Shown: positions 18,105-29,922, counted from the first letter of the stretch. The stretch is 64,000 nucleotides of DNA from Flaccisagitta enflata (GCA_965153355.1 OZ231128.1:7378001-7442000), one strand, 5' to 3'. Program-made: numbers and translations. The notes: a model not told the origin generated them from the letters alone.

Positions 18105-18515
18105 TAAGCAATTCTATAAGCCATTCCTTTGTTGATTGGTCCATCCGTTCATTGTTGAGTCCCTCAATCCGCTACAATGTGTTTTTAAGGCATTTTAAAT
18201 GTTTTAAGGACAGTTTAAATGTTTTGAGGCAACCATAAGCACTTGTTGGTCAGACAGTTGTTCTGACAGTCGCTCTGTCCGTTTATCACAAATTGTCCAC
18301 CCTTCACAAGTTGTTTACAAGCTTTTTATCACATTATTTAAATATTTTTGAACAATAAAAGAGAGTCTTTGAGGAGTAAACAGCTAGTTTATTGTTTCTT
18401 TTTTATTCAAACAGTCTGTTTGTCTGTCTATCTGTCTGTCTGTCTGTCTGTCCGACTTTTAACTTAAACAGCCAACGCATGCAACATTGCATTCGTTGGT
18501 CTAATGATTTTGTTG
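18105..18515 (+). mobile_element. very diverged hairpin element
   Basis: A TTCTATAAGCCATTCC start and a GTTGGTCTAATGATTTTGTT end resemble the element at 3982-4218. A (GTCT)n run lies near the distal end. Confidence 0.35.
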
Positions 18516-18714
18516 CCTATCTCGTCGCAATTAAAACGAAAAAAAAAAAAAAAGACACGGAAAATGAATAGTAAAATACCATTGCTTGCAAGTACTAAAA
18601 TAGAATAGACAGACCCATGCCGCTTAGATGACAGTCACAAAATCAAAATATTTGACCTTTCGATGTCATCTCTGTATCTCGGTATCTCTGTCTCTCTGTT
18701 TGTATTTCTGTCTG

Positions 18715-18717
18715 TCC

Positions 18718-18785
<68 letters not shown>

Positions 18786-18811
18786 ATCTTTCTCTTTCTC
18801 TTTCTCTTTTT

Positions 18812-18902
<91 letters not shown>
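18715..18902 (+). repeat. compound (GTCT)n (CT)n microsatellite
   Basis: A GTCT run to 18780, then a CT run to 18902, is followed by 90 bp of mixed C and T leading to the exon at 18998. Confidence 0.9.
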
Positions 18903-18904
<2 letters not shown>

Positions 18905-18997
18905 CTTTTTTTTTTCACTTTCCTCTTTTTTTTTTCTTTCCTTTCTTCCTTTTCTACTCCCCTTTCCCTTTCCTCTCCTTCCTTTCCTTCCGACAAG

Positions 18998-19026
18998 CTT
19001 CCTTCTCTTCCGAACCCCTGGAGCAG
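18998..19026 (+). CDS. micro-exon candidate at the head of a minisatellite
   Basis: The segment is 29 nt. The acceptor ccttccgacaag follows a pyrimidine stretch of about 190 bp, and the donor is CAG followed by GTAAGC. The frame reads FSSEPLEQ (or QASFSSEPLEQ if the acceptor is upstream). The 53-bp array starts at this donor and repeats it. No partner exons were identified. Confidence 0.35.
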
Positions 19027-19610
19027 GTAAGCAAAGCCAAAGCCAAGTGAGCATGTTGATGAGTGAGTGAGGTTAGCAGGTAACCAAAGCCAAAGCCAAG
19101 TGAGCATGTCGATGAGTGAGTGAGGTTAGCAGGTAACCAAAGCCAAAGCCAAGTGAGCATGTTGATGAGTGAGTGAGGTTAGCAGGTAACCAAAGCCAAA
19201 GCCAAGTGAGCATGTTGATGAGTGAGTGAGGTTAGCAGGTAACCGAAGCCGAAGCCAAGTGAGCATGTTGATGAGTGAGTGAGGTTAGCAGGTAACCAAA
19301 GCCGAAGCCAAGTGAGCATGTTGATGAGTGAGTGAGGTTAGCAGGTAACCAAAGCCGAAGCCAAGTGAGCATGTTGATGAGTGAGTGAGGTTAGCAGGTA
19401 ACCAAATCCAAAGCCAAGGAAGTGTGTTGATGAGTGAGCGGGGTTAGCAGGTAACCAAAGCCAAAGCCAAGTGAGCATGTCGATGGGTGAGTGGGGTGAT
19501 CAGGTAGCCAAAGCCATGGCTAAGTGAGCATCTCAATGCTTGTCAATGAGTGGGGTGAGCAGGTAATCAAAGCTCACTGACCACGTTAATGGGGTGGGGC
19601 ATGAGGACCG
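19021..19610 (+). repeat. minisatellite, unit 53 bp, built on a 5' splice site
   Basis: About eleven units of AGCAGGTAACCAAAGCC, AAAGCCAAGTGAGCATG start with the exon donor GAGCAG/GTAAGCAAAGCC. The spacing between AGGTTAGCAGG motifs is exactly 53 bp at 19070, 19123 and onward. Confidence 0.75.
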
Positions 19611-19689
19611 AGGTGTCATGTTTTGGGGTTGAAGGGGCCATTGAGCAGTGATGATGTGGGTGAGGTGGCCATTTTTGTGGCCATGTTGT

Positions 19690-19742
19690 GGAGAGTCCTG
19701 TTGTATTCTACAGAACTTTGTCTTCTTCGGGGCTGCTACCCA
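19690..19742 (-). repeat. solitary family B arm
   Basis: TTCTACAGAACTTTGTC then TTCTTCGGGGCTGCTACCC. Confidence 0.5.
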
Positions 19743-19914
19743 AAAAACTTAAGATAAAACGATAGACTCGAAGCTGAGGAAGGAAAAGAGGAGGAGGAGA
19801 AGGAGAAGGAGTAGGTTAGGAAAAAAACGGGGAGCTGTAAAAGGAGGAGGAAAAGCCAAGTGGGCAATACACGCCACGTAAGAGGACGCCGACGCACTTA
19901 ATAACATGTGCGAC

Positions 19915-20256
19915 GATACAACGACGACGACGACGACGATGAGGATGATGACGCCGACGCACTAGATAACATGAACGACGACGATGACAAATACGATAAC
20001 GACGTAAGATGACGATGGTGACAATGACGACGATGATGACGATGCAAATGACCTTAACGCCAATAGAATGTTAGGACGACGACGACGACGACGACGACGA
20101 CGTCGACGACGACGACGATAACGATGTAAGATGACGATGGTGACAATGACGACGATGACGATACCCACGATGACGATACCCACGACGACAACTACGAAAT
20201 GGGAACGCCTGGGAGACGATCACGGCGAAGACGATGAAGATAGACCCGACGATGAT

Positions 20257-20303
<47 letters not shown>

Positions 20304-20900
20304 TGATGTGTACGATAATAACCAAGACGACTACAAATACAACGACAATGATGATGTCAAAGACCACGACGAAAACGCCGGAATGAGAACGCCTGGGAGA
20401 TGATGACAACGACGACAATGACAGTCACAAAGATGATGATGACAGGATGACCAGACTAAAAAGACAACAATGACAATGACGATGATGACAACGACGCAAT
20501 GGAGAACACCTGGGAGAAGATGACAACAATGACAATGTCATCAGCGTCGGCCAAAATGACAATGATAATGGCAATGAGGATGTCGACCATGATATCGACA
20601 AAGCCGACAAATATGATGATGATAAAGACAACGAAGACGACTATTAAGTTTGGGATGACAATGACGACAATGATGAAATGGGAACGCCTGGGAGAAGATG
20701 ATAACGACGATGACGACGGTGACGACGATGACGACGATGATGACCAATGTCGATGACAAACGTCGGTTGTGAAGACGAGGACGATGGTGATGATGATGAC
20801 AATAATGATGACGAGGACGACGACAACGACAACGACGAATGAAGATGACCACAATCACGACGGTGAAAATGACAATGACGACGACGACCAGGACGATAAG
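19915..20900. repeat. GAC/GAT-rich repeats with four copies of a longer motif
   Basis: (GACGAT)n-type sequence is punctuated by AATGGGAACGCCTGGGAGA at about 20199, 20381, 20501 and 20676. Frames through it are poly-Asp, Arg or Val and are not called as genes. Confidence 0.75.
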
Positions 20901-20937
20901 ACGGCGATCCTGCGAAGGCAACATTTGTGTTTCACAG

Positions 20938-21024
20938 AGGTTCAAAAATGAACATTTACAACAGATAAAACTGATTGAACTAGTTGATACAAGTACTTCA
21001 GATATGTCATCAGTAAAAATTTGA
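20938..21024 (+). CDS. terminal exon candidate
   Basis: After acceptor aacatttgtgtttcacag, a 29-codon frame reads RFKNEHLQQIKLIELVD, TSTSDMSSVKI, stop. It is not repetitive. A GTAAAA donor-like site just before the stop is an alternative end. Confidence 0.3.
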   Translation, partial: RFKNEHLQQIKLIELVDTSTSDMSSVKI

Positions 21025-21666
<642 letters not shown>

Positions 21667-21731
21667 CATCGAAAGCACATTTTTTTATTCGACTTCGGAA
21701 CAAGCCGGGGTTTGTTGTTTTTCGGCCAATT

Positions 21732-21837
<106 letters not shown>

Positions 21838-21840
21838 CAG

Positions 21841-21903
21841 AATCCAGTCTATTTGTTTGGGCGTCAAATTTTTGACAATGACAGTAGCGATGACGACTTT
21901 GTC

Positions 21904-21997
<94 letters not shown>

Positions 21998-22068
21998 GTA
22001 AAAAGAACAGTGATGACGTTCCGTTGAGACTTGAATACAATCACGAAAGACTTACGTTTAAGAAATAA
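21841..22068 (+). CDS. terminal exon with poly-Asn tract, unknown protein
   Basis: After the (CT)n-CAATCAG acceptor the frame reads NPVYLFGRQIFDNDSSDD, DFV, then about 31 Asn from an AAC repeat (21905-21996). It continues SKKNSDDVPLRLEYN, HERLTFKK, stop. Both sides of the repeat are mixed-composition protein in one frame, which the repeat alone would not give. The part before the tract is acidic and the end is basic. Upstream exons are not identified. Confidence 0.5.
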
Positions 22069-22097
22069 AAGTTCCCATTTCTGCACTGACATGAGGT

Positions 22098-22240
22098 CGG
22101 TCGAAATTCTAAATTTGCATAGAAAATGAAAAAATGGAAAAAATAAAAACATAGTTCTCTTCCAAAATCAATTACGGAGAGAACTATGTTTTTAAAAATG
22201 CAAAATGTTGCCGCTTTTGAGAGTCTTAGAATTTCGACCG
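22098..22240. repeat. fold-back element, 143 bp
   Basis: CGGTCGAAATTCTAA at both ends forms a perfect 15-bp inverted repeat. Inside, AAAACATAGTTCTCT and AGAGAACTATGTTTT form a second stem around 17 bases. Confidence 0.75.
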
Positions 22241-22860
22241 CGGTAAAACGTTTTTTCTGAATCTTTATAATTCTGTCATCAGATTTGAATTTATTTTATT
22301 TCCTGCTGTTCAGGCTGACTTTTAGTGTTTTTTTTTGTTGAACTACTCTCTCAGGGATACTAGTAAGCTGAAATATTGCTTCACTGATAGTTTAATTGAT
22401 TTCCAATATCAGAAAATGACTTTTTTCCTGATTATCTAAAAATTTGCAAATTAATTTTGTCAACCGACATGCGAGACTTCATTGATCAACCTTGAGGCTC
22501 AGGATAAAAAGTGGCCCTAGATGTCGCTTGGGTGTCTAACTAGGAACCCTGAGGGGGGATTAAAAGGTTTAATCAGGTAAGATGCGGCTTCATCCTCTGT
22601 ATATATCAGTAAATGTACAATGTCATCTCAAAATTTGTAAGCGGAATTTCATCAAAAACCCTCATTTTCCTGCCTTTTTATTTTTGAAAAGCGTATCAAA
22701 AGGCGACTTTAAGCATATTTTTGAATACAGATGTACATATACAGTGTATCTGGTGACAATTCGTCTCATAGAAGTGCTAGTTGCTGAATAATTGATCCAG
22801 TATAAAGGAAAAACTAGGCTGAAACACATCAATTTTTTCCAAAAATTTACCGTCATAACA
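22241..22860. other. AT-rich stretch
   Basis: No supported gene, repeat or RNA was seen. Confidence 0.3.
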
Positions 22861-23199
22861 ATAATGACGATGACGACGACGACGATGACGACGACTACGT
22901 CAATGACAACAACGACGACGACGAGGACGAAGAAGTCGTGCGACGACGACGATGAAGACGATCGCGACGACGATTGCGACGAAGACGAATGCGACGACGA
23001 CGACGAATTGGTTTTGACGATGACGATGACGATGGCGACGACGACGCCGATGAAGACGATGAAGATGAAGAAATTTGCGACGCCTTTTTAGTCGCCTCCC
23101 GTTTGGGAGAGACTCGATTTCCTCTTCATCCTCCACCTCCTCCTCCTCCTCCTCCTCCATCTTCTCCATACTTTTCTTTTCCTCTCTCTCTCTCAACAT
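22861..23199. other. GAC-rich repeat grading into coding-like sequence on both strands
   Basis: Plus frame 22974-23309 reads poly-Asp, then ICDAFLVASRLGETRFPL and a Pro run. Minus frame from ATG 23199 reads MLREREEKKSMEKM, a Glu run, IESLPNGRRLKRRRKF. Either could be a low-complexity exon; no splice site decides between them. Confidence 0.3.
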
Positions 23200-23679
23200 T
23201 TTATGGAAACATATTTTCGGCCCATCCTCGATTTATGGCACCATGGGAAATAAAAAAAAGAAACAGAGAAGTTGATAGGAAAAAAAAGCTACTCGCAACA
23301 ATCTTTTGAGTCTGGTCCCTGAGGCTTGACCAACTCTATTTTGTTTCTCTTTTCGCGTTTTTAGCCATCAAACCAACCAATATTGCAATAATGTTAAAAA
23401 AAATAATAAGAAATAAAACAGATAAAAAAAAAAATAAATAAAAAAATAGACAACGGAACAAAAGCAACAGAAAAACAAAATATCAAGGACTAACATTTAC
23501 GAACTTGTCTTCAAGAAAAGTCGTTTCCAGATTTTTTTGGGAGGAGGATGGAAGGAGGAGGAGGAGGAGTGGGGGGGGGGGGAGATGTGGTTGTAGAGAA
23601 ACATTCCAACCGCGTTTATAAAAAGAAACAAGGTCACCACCTTTCCACATTTTCACATTTTTCCCTTCCTTTCCCTTTT
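23200..23679. other. A-rich and G-rich stretch without a supported gene
   Basis: GGCACCATGGG at 23238 is a good initiation context, but its frame stops after ten codons. Poly-A-rich sequence and GGAGGA tracts follow. Confidence 0.3.
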
Positions 23680-25532
23680 GGGCAGCGGCCCCGGAGGGGT
23701 CGATGACCTATGGTTCCACACAGGGCAATTTTTCCGATCTGATGTCTGTGTCCCCCCCCCTCCGAAGCCCCAAATCAGGCCTCTGAGACCTCAGAGCAGG
23801 TCTCTGAGACCTCAAATCAGGCCTCTTAGACCTCAAATCAGGCCTCTGAGACCCCAAATCAGGCATCTCAGACCTTAAAGCAGGCCTCTCAGACCCTAAA
23901 TCAGGCCTCTTAGACCTCTTATCAGGCCTCTTAGGCCCCAACTCAGGCCACCGGACCTCTTATCAGGCCTCTCAGACCCCAAATCAGGCCTATCCGAACC
24001 CAAATCAGGCCCCTTAGACCCCAAATCAGGTCTCTCAGACCTCTTATCAGGCCTCTTAGGCCCCAACTCAAGCCTCTGAACCTCTTTTCAGGCCTTTCAG
24101 ACCACAAATAAGGCCTCTCAGACCACAAATCTGGCCTCTCAAACTACAAATCAGGTACAGTTAAGCTTCACTAGAAGGCATCTCAAGGGACCGGTTAATT
24201 TCATGCCTTCTAGGCGAGGTGCCTTATAGCCAAGCATGTATATTTTTGCACCATACTGAGTACATATTGTTCAAATATACTTTGATTATTCTACCTGTTG
24301 CTTTGATACACAACCAAACAGGTTGCTTGGAGGTAACTATAAATTGATTTAGATCTTCCTTTACTTTTTTGCGATGGGCAATGATTGTAAACAGTTTTAC
24401 TATTATCAATAACCAGATCGCCACCTGACATACAAGCGCATAAGAAATGTAGACAAATAGTAGCAATTATTCTTGGACCTGTAACTCTCAAGGCATAATC
24501 ATAGAGTGGTTGAATGTGTCTTTCAAACACCGACATGTTGTCATCTTCATCGATCTTTCACTGGCAAGGATTCATCGGCAAATTGAGTTTTCACTCTTCG
24601 CATGAGCAAGAGATCGTTTCACTGCAAGAGCTTAGAATTGGGGTATTACCCTACACTTTCAAAAATGATAAGGTCAAGCGGTTTTTCAATTTTTAAACAG
24701 AAGAATAAATGGAAAAATATTATAGATGGTACATACGGTAAGCTTTCTCCGCGCACTTATTTTTTATTTTGTTTGGCAGACTTTTCTAGTCATAGTTTTC
24801 TTAAAAATGCCTAGGGGAGAAAAAAATTGTTGCGCAGAATGCCATGGAAACGACCGGATAGAACTCTTACAAATGCTTTATCATCTCCCTCCTCTCCCAT
24901 TCATTTTACCTGATTCCCCGCTTCTTTCACTTCCTCTTCGTCATTATCATCGGTTTTCCTCTCCATCATCATCGATATCACTCGTCATCGTCATTGGCAT
25001 TCCTCTTCATCATCAAAATCGCACTCATCATTTACCTTCTTTTCCAACCTTTGTTTATCCACCTCCTCAATTTGCTTGTCAGATGCCTTCAAAGCGAGCA
25101 AAATATCCATCAAAAATCCAGTTTTTCATGCGCTATAGTGAAATTTGCCTAATAGGCGGGTGCCTTATATGCGGGGCTTATCAACAAAGGAATTAAGGGA
25201 CAAAAGTTGGGACTTTTCAAATCATGCCTAGAAGCGAGGGATGCCTTATTAGCGGGTGCGCTCTAGTGAAGCTAAACTGTATCTGAGATCCCTAATCAGG
25301 CCTCTCAGACCCCAAATCAGGCCTCTCAGACCTCTTTTCAAGCTTCTTAGGCCTTAACTCAGGCCTCCCAGACCTCTTATCAGGCCTCTCAGACCCAATA
25401 TCAGGCCTCTCACACCCAATATCAGACCTTATGGACCCCACATTAGACCTCTCAAACCCAAGATTGTGCCTCCCAAAACAAAATTGCCCTGTGTGGAATC
25501 ATAGGTCATCGACCCCTCCAGGGCCGCTGCCC
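23680..25532. mobile_element. family B element, long copy with nested transposon
   Basis: Arms of about 52 bp start GGGCAGCGGCCCCGGAGGGG then TCGATGACCTATGG. They agree in all but two positions with the reverse complement of 25481-25532. A 21-22-bp repeat (CTCAGACCCCAAATCAGGCC) fills 23765-24155 and resumes at 25283-25450. It was split by the insertion at 24158-25279. Confidence 0.8.
24158..25279. mobile_element. pogo/Tigger-like non-autonomous DNA transposon
   Basis: Termini CAGTTAAGCTTCACTAGA and TCTAGTGAAGCTAAACTG are inverted and flanked by TA on both sides. GCCTTATAGCC, GCCTAATAGGCGGG and GCCTTATTAGCGGG motifs are repeated near the ends. It is 1122 bp. Open frames (for example 24291-24536 minus, 24726-25196 plus) show no transposase signature, so it is judged non-autonomous. 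The superfamily call rests on the ends and TA only. Confidence 0.65.
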
Positions 25533-25613
25533 CATTACCTCATCACTACAATACTAAATAATATCAATGGCTTGAGCGGCCTGTTTTACTTTGAGCTCTT
25601 GAATAATGACTCT

Positions 25614-25618
<5 letters not shown>

Positions 25619-25706
<88 letters not shown>
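25619..25706 (+). repeat. (CT)n microsatellite at a 3' splice site
   Basis: A pure CT run is followed by TTCTCTCATTAAAAG and then coding-like sequence. Confidence 0.8.
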
Positions 25707-25707
<1 letters not shown>

Positions 25708-25715
25708 ATTAAAAG

Positions 25716-26259
25716 CAACAAGTTAAAACAGAAAAACAACGCCATCCAAAGTTTGACTCGAGACTGCCATGAAGTTGAACCCGCCATTTTGTTTAACCAA
25801 CGCGACATGATTACGGAACACAACACTACAGGGGTCATCAGCATCAATATCAACATCAACATCAACAGCACTTTAAGGATCATCAACATCAACATCAAGG
25901 ATCATCAACATCAACAGCACTTTAAGGATCATCAACATCAACATCAAATATCATCAACATTAACATCAACATCAAGGATCATCAACATCAACATCAAGGA
26001 TCATCAACATCAGCATCAACATCAAGGATCATCAACATCAACATCAACATCAAGGATCATCAACATTAACATCAACATCAAGGATCACCAACATCAACAT
26101 CAACATCAAGGATCATCAACATCAACATCAACATCAACATTAACATCAACATCAAGGATCATAAACATCAACATCAACATCAACAGCCGCTGCAGTAAAA
26201 TCTCAAACATTGATCGCCAAATTTCTAATTTTGATATCCGCACCTTTTACATGGTTTAA
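25716..26259 (+). CDS. terminal exon candidate with (Asn-Ile) repeat
   Basis: After the (CT)n tract the frame reads NKLKQKNNAIQSLTRDC, HEVEPAILFNQRDMITEHN. It then runs through an ATCAAC-rich repeat (25838-26185; ININI and KDHQHQHQ) and ends SRCSKISNIDRQISNFD, IRTFYMV, stop. Mixed-composition sequence in the same frame on both sides of the repeat supports coding. The protein is not recognised. Confidence 0.45.
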
Positions 26260-26473
26260 GGCGATCCTCTGTCCATTGGTCGATCGGTCAGCGCGCATTA
26301 ATTTGTACGTCCTCAGCGAAATTTCAAGAAGAGCTAGATCCTTCGCAAATAATAAGTTGAATTTCACATGCGAAACGTTCCTGACCAGACTAAATTTCAG
26401 CGACGTAGGAGAAGGGACTTCAAGGACTTCCATGATAGTCCCTCTTAGTTGGGACACTAAAGTTGCTGGGACA
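26203..26473 (-). CDS. terminal exon candidate, overlapping the plus-strand candidate
   Basis: A long pyrimidine tract and acceptor (tttttctttgctgaattcag) open a 90-codon frame: VPATLVSQLRGTIMEVLEV, then SLKFSLVRNVSHVKFNLLF and more, stop at 26203. The plus strand is also open from about 26260 to 26690 (ILCPLVDRSARINLYVL, SEISRRARSFANNKLNF). One strand is very likely coding; the acceptor favours minus. Confidence 0.4.
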
Positions 26474-26479
26474 CTGAAT

Positions 26480-26914
26480 TCAGCAAAGAAAAAAAATGGT
26501 ACAAAAAAAGAAAATGAAGAAGAAAAAAGAAAAGAAAGAAGGAAAGAGAGGAAGAAAAAAGTCAAAGAAATATGTAAACTAGTAATATCTAAATGTTTCC
26601 TTTGCCTAAGTATGGCGGTAATCACAAATCTTTATTGTTCTAAGGTGAAGACTATAAGTTACAATCAGTTGGGACAGGTGGAAGTCCCTTAAAAATCTTT
26701 ACTCTCCTACGCCGCCTCCTGACCGACCAAACATACAAATACTGACAGTAGGCTTACTAGGCTGGTTACCTTAAAGGCAGAAATTGTAGAGTTACCTTTG
26801 ACGCTTTCCATCGATTTTACATGGTCCCCCAAAAAGAGAAAGGCAAACTAGAGAGCGAGATTTGATGACGAAATACCCACCGCAACACATTGCATTGGCG
26901 CAAGTGTGTAAGAG
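26480..26914. other. unannotated stretch
   Basis: A purine-rich tract (26500-26560) is followed by mixed sequence without a supported feature. Confidence 0.3.
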
Positions 26915-26975
26915 TTTTTAGTCGCGGACACGCGACTCTACACCTTGCCGTGTTGGTCCGTCCGTCCGTCCGTTT
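26915..26975 (+). mobile_element. hairpin element start fragment, GTCGCG-GACA subtype
   Basis: TTTTTAGTCGCGGACACGCGACT then CTACACCTTGCCGTGTTGG and (GTCC)n. The stem has GTCGCG arms with the GACA loop otherwise seen with GTTGCG arms. The rest of the element is missing. Confidence 0.65.
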
Positions 26976-27032
26976 TTTTACACAATGTAGCTAGGATGCT
27001 ACTTGACACAAATCTTAAGCAAACAGAAACAA

Positions 27033-27173
27033 TTAAGCCGCTTTTTGTCGATTGTATTTCTGGCTAAACATGGAGGATTCGGACCCGTGAAAATCTCCAC
27101 TTAAGCTAAAACTACAGTTAAAGTCTCTAGCAATGGCGTATTTTGAAATTATGGCCCGCAAGGTATTTAACCT
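27033..27173 (-). CDS. terminal exon candidate
   Basis: Downstream of a (CT)n/(AC)n tract on the minus strand (27190-27490), an acceptor at GTTAG opens LNTLRAIISKYAIARDFN, CSFSLSGDFHGSESSMF, SQKYNRQKAA, stop. It is not repetitive. The exact acceptor (two tandem TTAG sites) is uncertain. Confidence 0.35.
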   Translation of the reverse strand, partial: RLNTLRAIISKYAIARDFNCSFSLSGDFHGSESSMFSQKYNRQKAA

Positions 27174-27198
27174 AACTAACAGTGTGTGTGTGTGTGAT

Positions 27199-27260
<62 letters not shown>

Positions 27261-27410
27261 GAGAGAGAGAGAAGAGAGAAGAGAGAGAGAGAGAGAGAAG
27301 AGAAGAGAGAGAGAAGAAAGAGAGAAAGAAAGAGAAAGAAAGAAAGAGAAAGAAAGAAAGAGAGAGAGAGAGAAAGAGAAAGAAGAGAAGAGAGAGAGAG
27401 AGAGAGAGAG

Positions 27411-27457
<47 letters not shown>

Positions 27458-27490
27458 AGGAAAGACAGAAAGAAAGAAAGAGAGAGAGTG
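27199..27490. repeat. (GA)n / (GAAA)n microsatellite
   Basis: Pure GA to 27253 grades into GAAAGA and (GAAA)n units. Confidence 0.95.
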
Positions 27491-27639
27491 TGTATTGTGG
27501 GTAGAAAGTAGAGTCCGTAACCAAGACTGTTAGAAAGATATTGACTTTTCATGCGTAAAAAAGGGGAAGTTAAATTCAGAAAGTGCGACTTCAGAGGCAA
27601 TCAAAACACCGACGGCAAACCTGCATCAAAAGAAATGGT

Positions 27640-27829
27640 AAAAACATCGGGAACAACAGCAACAACAACGACATAGACAACAGCAACAATAACAACGCCC
27701 ATGACAAAAACGACAACAACAACAATACCAACGTCAATTTCAACAGCAACAACAAAAACAACGACAACAACATAAATACCAAAGACAACAACATAGACAA
27801 CAAAATAGACAACAACAACAACCACAACG

Positions 27830-27905
<76 letters not shown>

Positions 27906-27948
27906 AACAACAATAAAAACGACAACAACGACAACAATGACAACAACG

Positions 27949-27996
<48 letters not shown>

Positions 27997-28097
27997 GCAA
28001 CAACAACAGCAGCAAACACAACAACAACAACAACAGCAGCAACAGCAACAACAGCAACAACAACAACAAATAAACAGCAACAACAACAACAACAACA

Positions 28098-28132
<35 letters not shown>

Positions 28133-28274
28133 AACAACAACAACGACAGCAACGACAGCAACAACAACAACAACAACAGCAACAACAGCAACAACAACAA
28201 CAACAACAACAACAGCAACAGCAGGCAACAACAGCAACAAACCACAACAACAACAAAGCAACAGCAGCAACATT

Positions 28275-28309
<35 letters not shown>

Positions 28310-28353
28310 GCAACAACAACAACAACAACAACAACAAAACAACAACAACAACA

Positions 28354-28389
<36 letters not shown>

Positions 28390-28434
28390 CGAAATAACAA
28401 CAACAATGACAACAACAATGACAACAACAACGAG

Positions 28435-28519
<85 letters not shown>

Positions 28520-28522
28520 CAC
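27640..28522. repeat. very long (CAA)n trinucleotide repeat
   Basis: Nearly 900 bp of AAC/CAG/AAC units. Open frames in all phases (poly-Asn, Thr, Gln, and Val, Leu, Cys on the minus strand) are artefacts of composition. Confidence 0.95.
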
Positions 28523-28715
28523 TACGATCAAAAAGCAGTAATTTTCAATTTGTACGTCATCGGAAATGAGAAATCGAAAATCGATTAGTTTGCATATTGT
28601 ATTTGACATTTGAATTATAGTTTGTAAATTGTGTTCCACGATAGTGGAACACCAAGTGCTCAGAATTTTCTCCGTACGTGCGTGCGTGCGTGCGTGTGTG
28701 CGTCCGTGCGTATGT

Positions 28716-29420
28716 GTGTCACACAGCCTAGCTTTCTCCAAATGCGTGTCACACAACCCAGTTTTCTCCGAGTGTGTGTCACACGGCCTAGCTTTCTTCG
28801 AATGTGTCACACAACCCAGTTTTCTCCGAGTGTGTGTCACACGGCCTAGCTTTCTCCGAATGTGTGTCACACAACCCAGTTTTCTCCGAGTGTGTGTCAC
28901 ACAGCCTAACTTTCTCCGAATGTATGTCACACAACCCAGTTTTCTCCGAGTGTGTGTCACACGGCCTAGCTTTCTCCATATGTGTGTCACACAACCCAGT
29001 TTTCTCCGAGTGTGTGTCACAAGGCCTAGCTTTCTCCGAATGCGTGTCACATAACCCAGCTTTCTCCGAGTGTGTGTCACACAGCCTAACTTTCTCCAAA
29101 TGTGTGTCACACAATCCAGTTTTCTCGAATTGTGTGTCACACAGTCTAGCTTTCTCCGAATGTGTGTCACACAACCCAAATGTGTGTCACACAGCCTAGT
29201 TTTCTCCATTGTGTGTCACACAACCCAGTTTTCTCCAAATGTGTGTCACCAAGTCTAGCTTTCTCCGAATGTATGTCACACCACCCAGTTTTCTCCGAGT
29301 GTGTGTGTCACACAGCCTAGCTTTCTCTGAATGTGTGTCACACAACCCAGTTTCCCCAAATGTGTGTCACACAACCCAGTTTTCTCCAAATGTGTGTCAC
29401 ACAGCCTAGTGTTCTCCATT
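28716..29420. repeat. 30-bp minisatellite with alternating monomers (60-bp higher-order unit)
   Basis: Monomer A carries ACAACCCAGTTTTCTCCGAG and monomer B carries ACGGCCTAGCTTTCTCCGAA, each after TGTGTGTCAC. They alternate for about 23 units, with decay at the right end. Frames stay open because 30 is a multiple of three. Confidence 0.85.
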
Positions 29421-29449
29421 GTGTCAAGGATATGTGAGGGGCGCGGGTA

Positions 29450-29652
29450 AGGGGACAGCAATTACGTGGACGATGGTTACGCATGCCATGGTTATACAAG
29501 CTGTGGTTACGAGGGTCGCGGTTACATGGTCTGTGGTTATAGAGGCCGGCTACAGGCGGCTGTGAAAGCCGCCCACAGGCGGCTATGAAAGCCGCCCACA
29601 GGCGGCTGTGAAAGCCACCTACAGGTGGCAGTGAGGCCGCCCACAGGCGGCC
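29450..29652. repeat. GGTTAC repeats, then an array of 16-nt hairpins
   Basis: TGGTTAC units at about 20-bp spacing (29470-29540) are followed by five GCCGCCCACAGGCGGC-type hairpins separated by TRTGAAA. One unit is GCCACCTACAGGTGGC, changed on both stem strands. Confidence 0.65.
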
Positions 29653-29849
29653 ATTATGTATAACACAAATTTACCCAATCATAGATATCAGCTACTTAAT
29701 AGAGTTTATGCATAGTTATTTTACACGAAATCAAGTTATGGCGAAGCCGCTTGTTGTATTTGTAGTCGACATTTCAAGTTCAAAGCAAAATCAATCAGTC
29801 AACATAAGGTTCTGAATATTGCGCTCCAACTTCATCTGGCTAATTACCG

Positions 29850-29866
29850 ACACCGTCATCATCATT

Positions 29867-29922
<56 letters not shown>

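Noticed and set aside
24158-25279. Transposase or host gene inside the pogo-like element
   Set aside because: The frames have no DDE-type, helix-turn-helix or CENP-B-like signature and differ in all phases.
27591-28569. Open frames over 300 codons (poly-Leu, Cys, Val, Asn, Gln, Thr)
   Set aside because: They are translations of an uninterrupted CAA-type repeat; all frames are open and none shows mixed protein sequence.
28716-29420. CRISPR-like alternation of 'repeat' and 'spacer'
   Set aside because: Both parts are repeated monomers of 30 bp, there are no unique spacers and no associated genes; it is a minisatellite in a eukaryotic genome.
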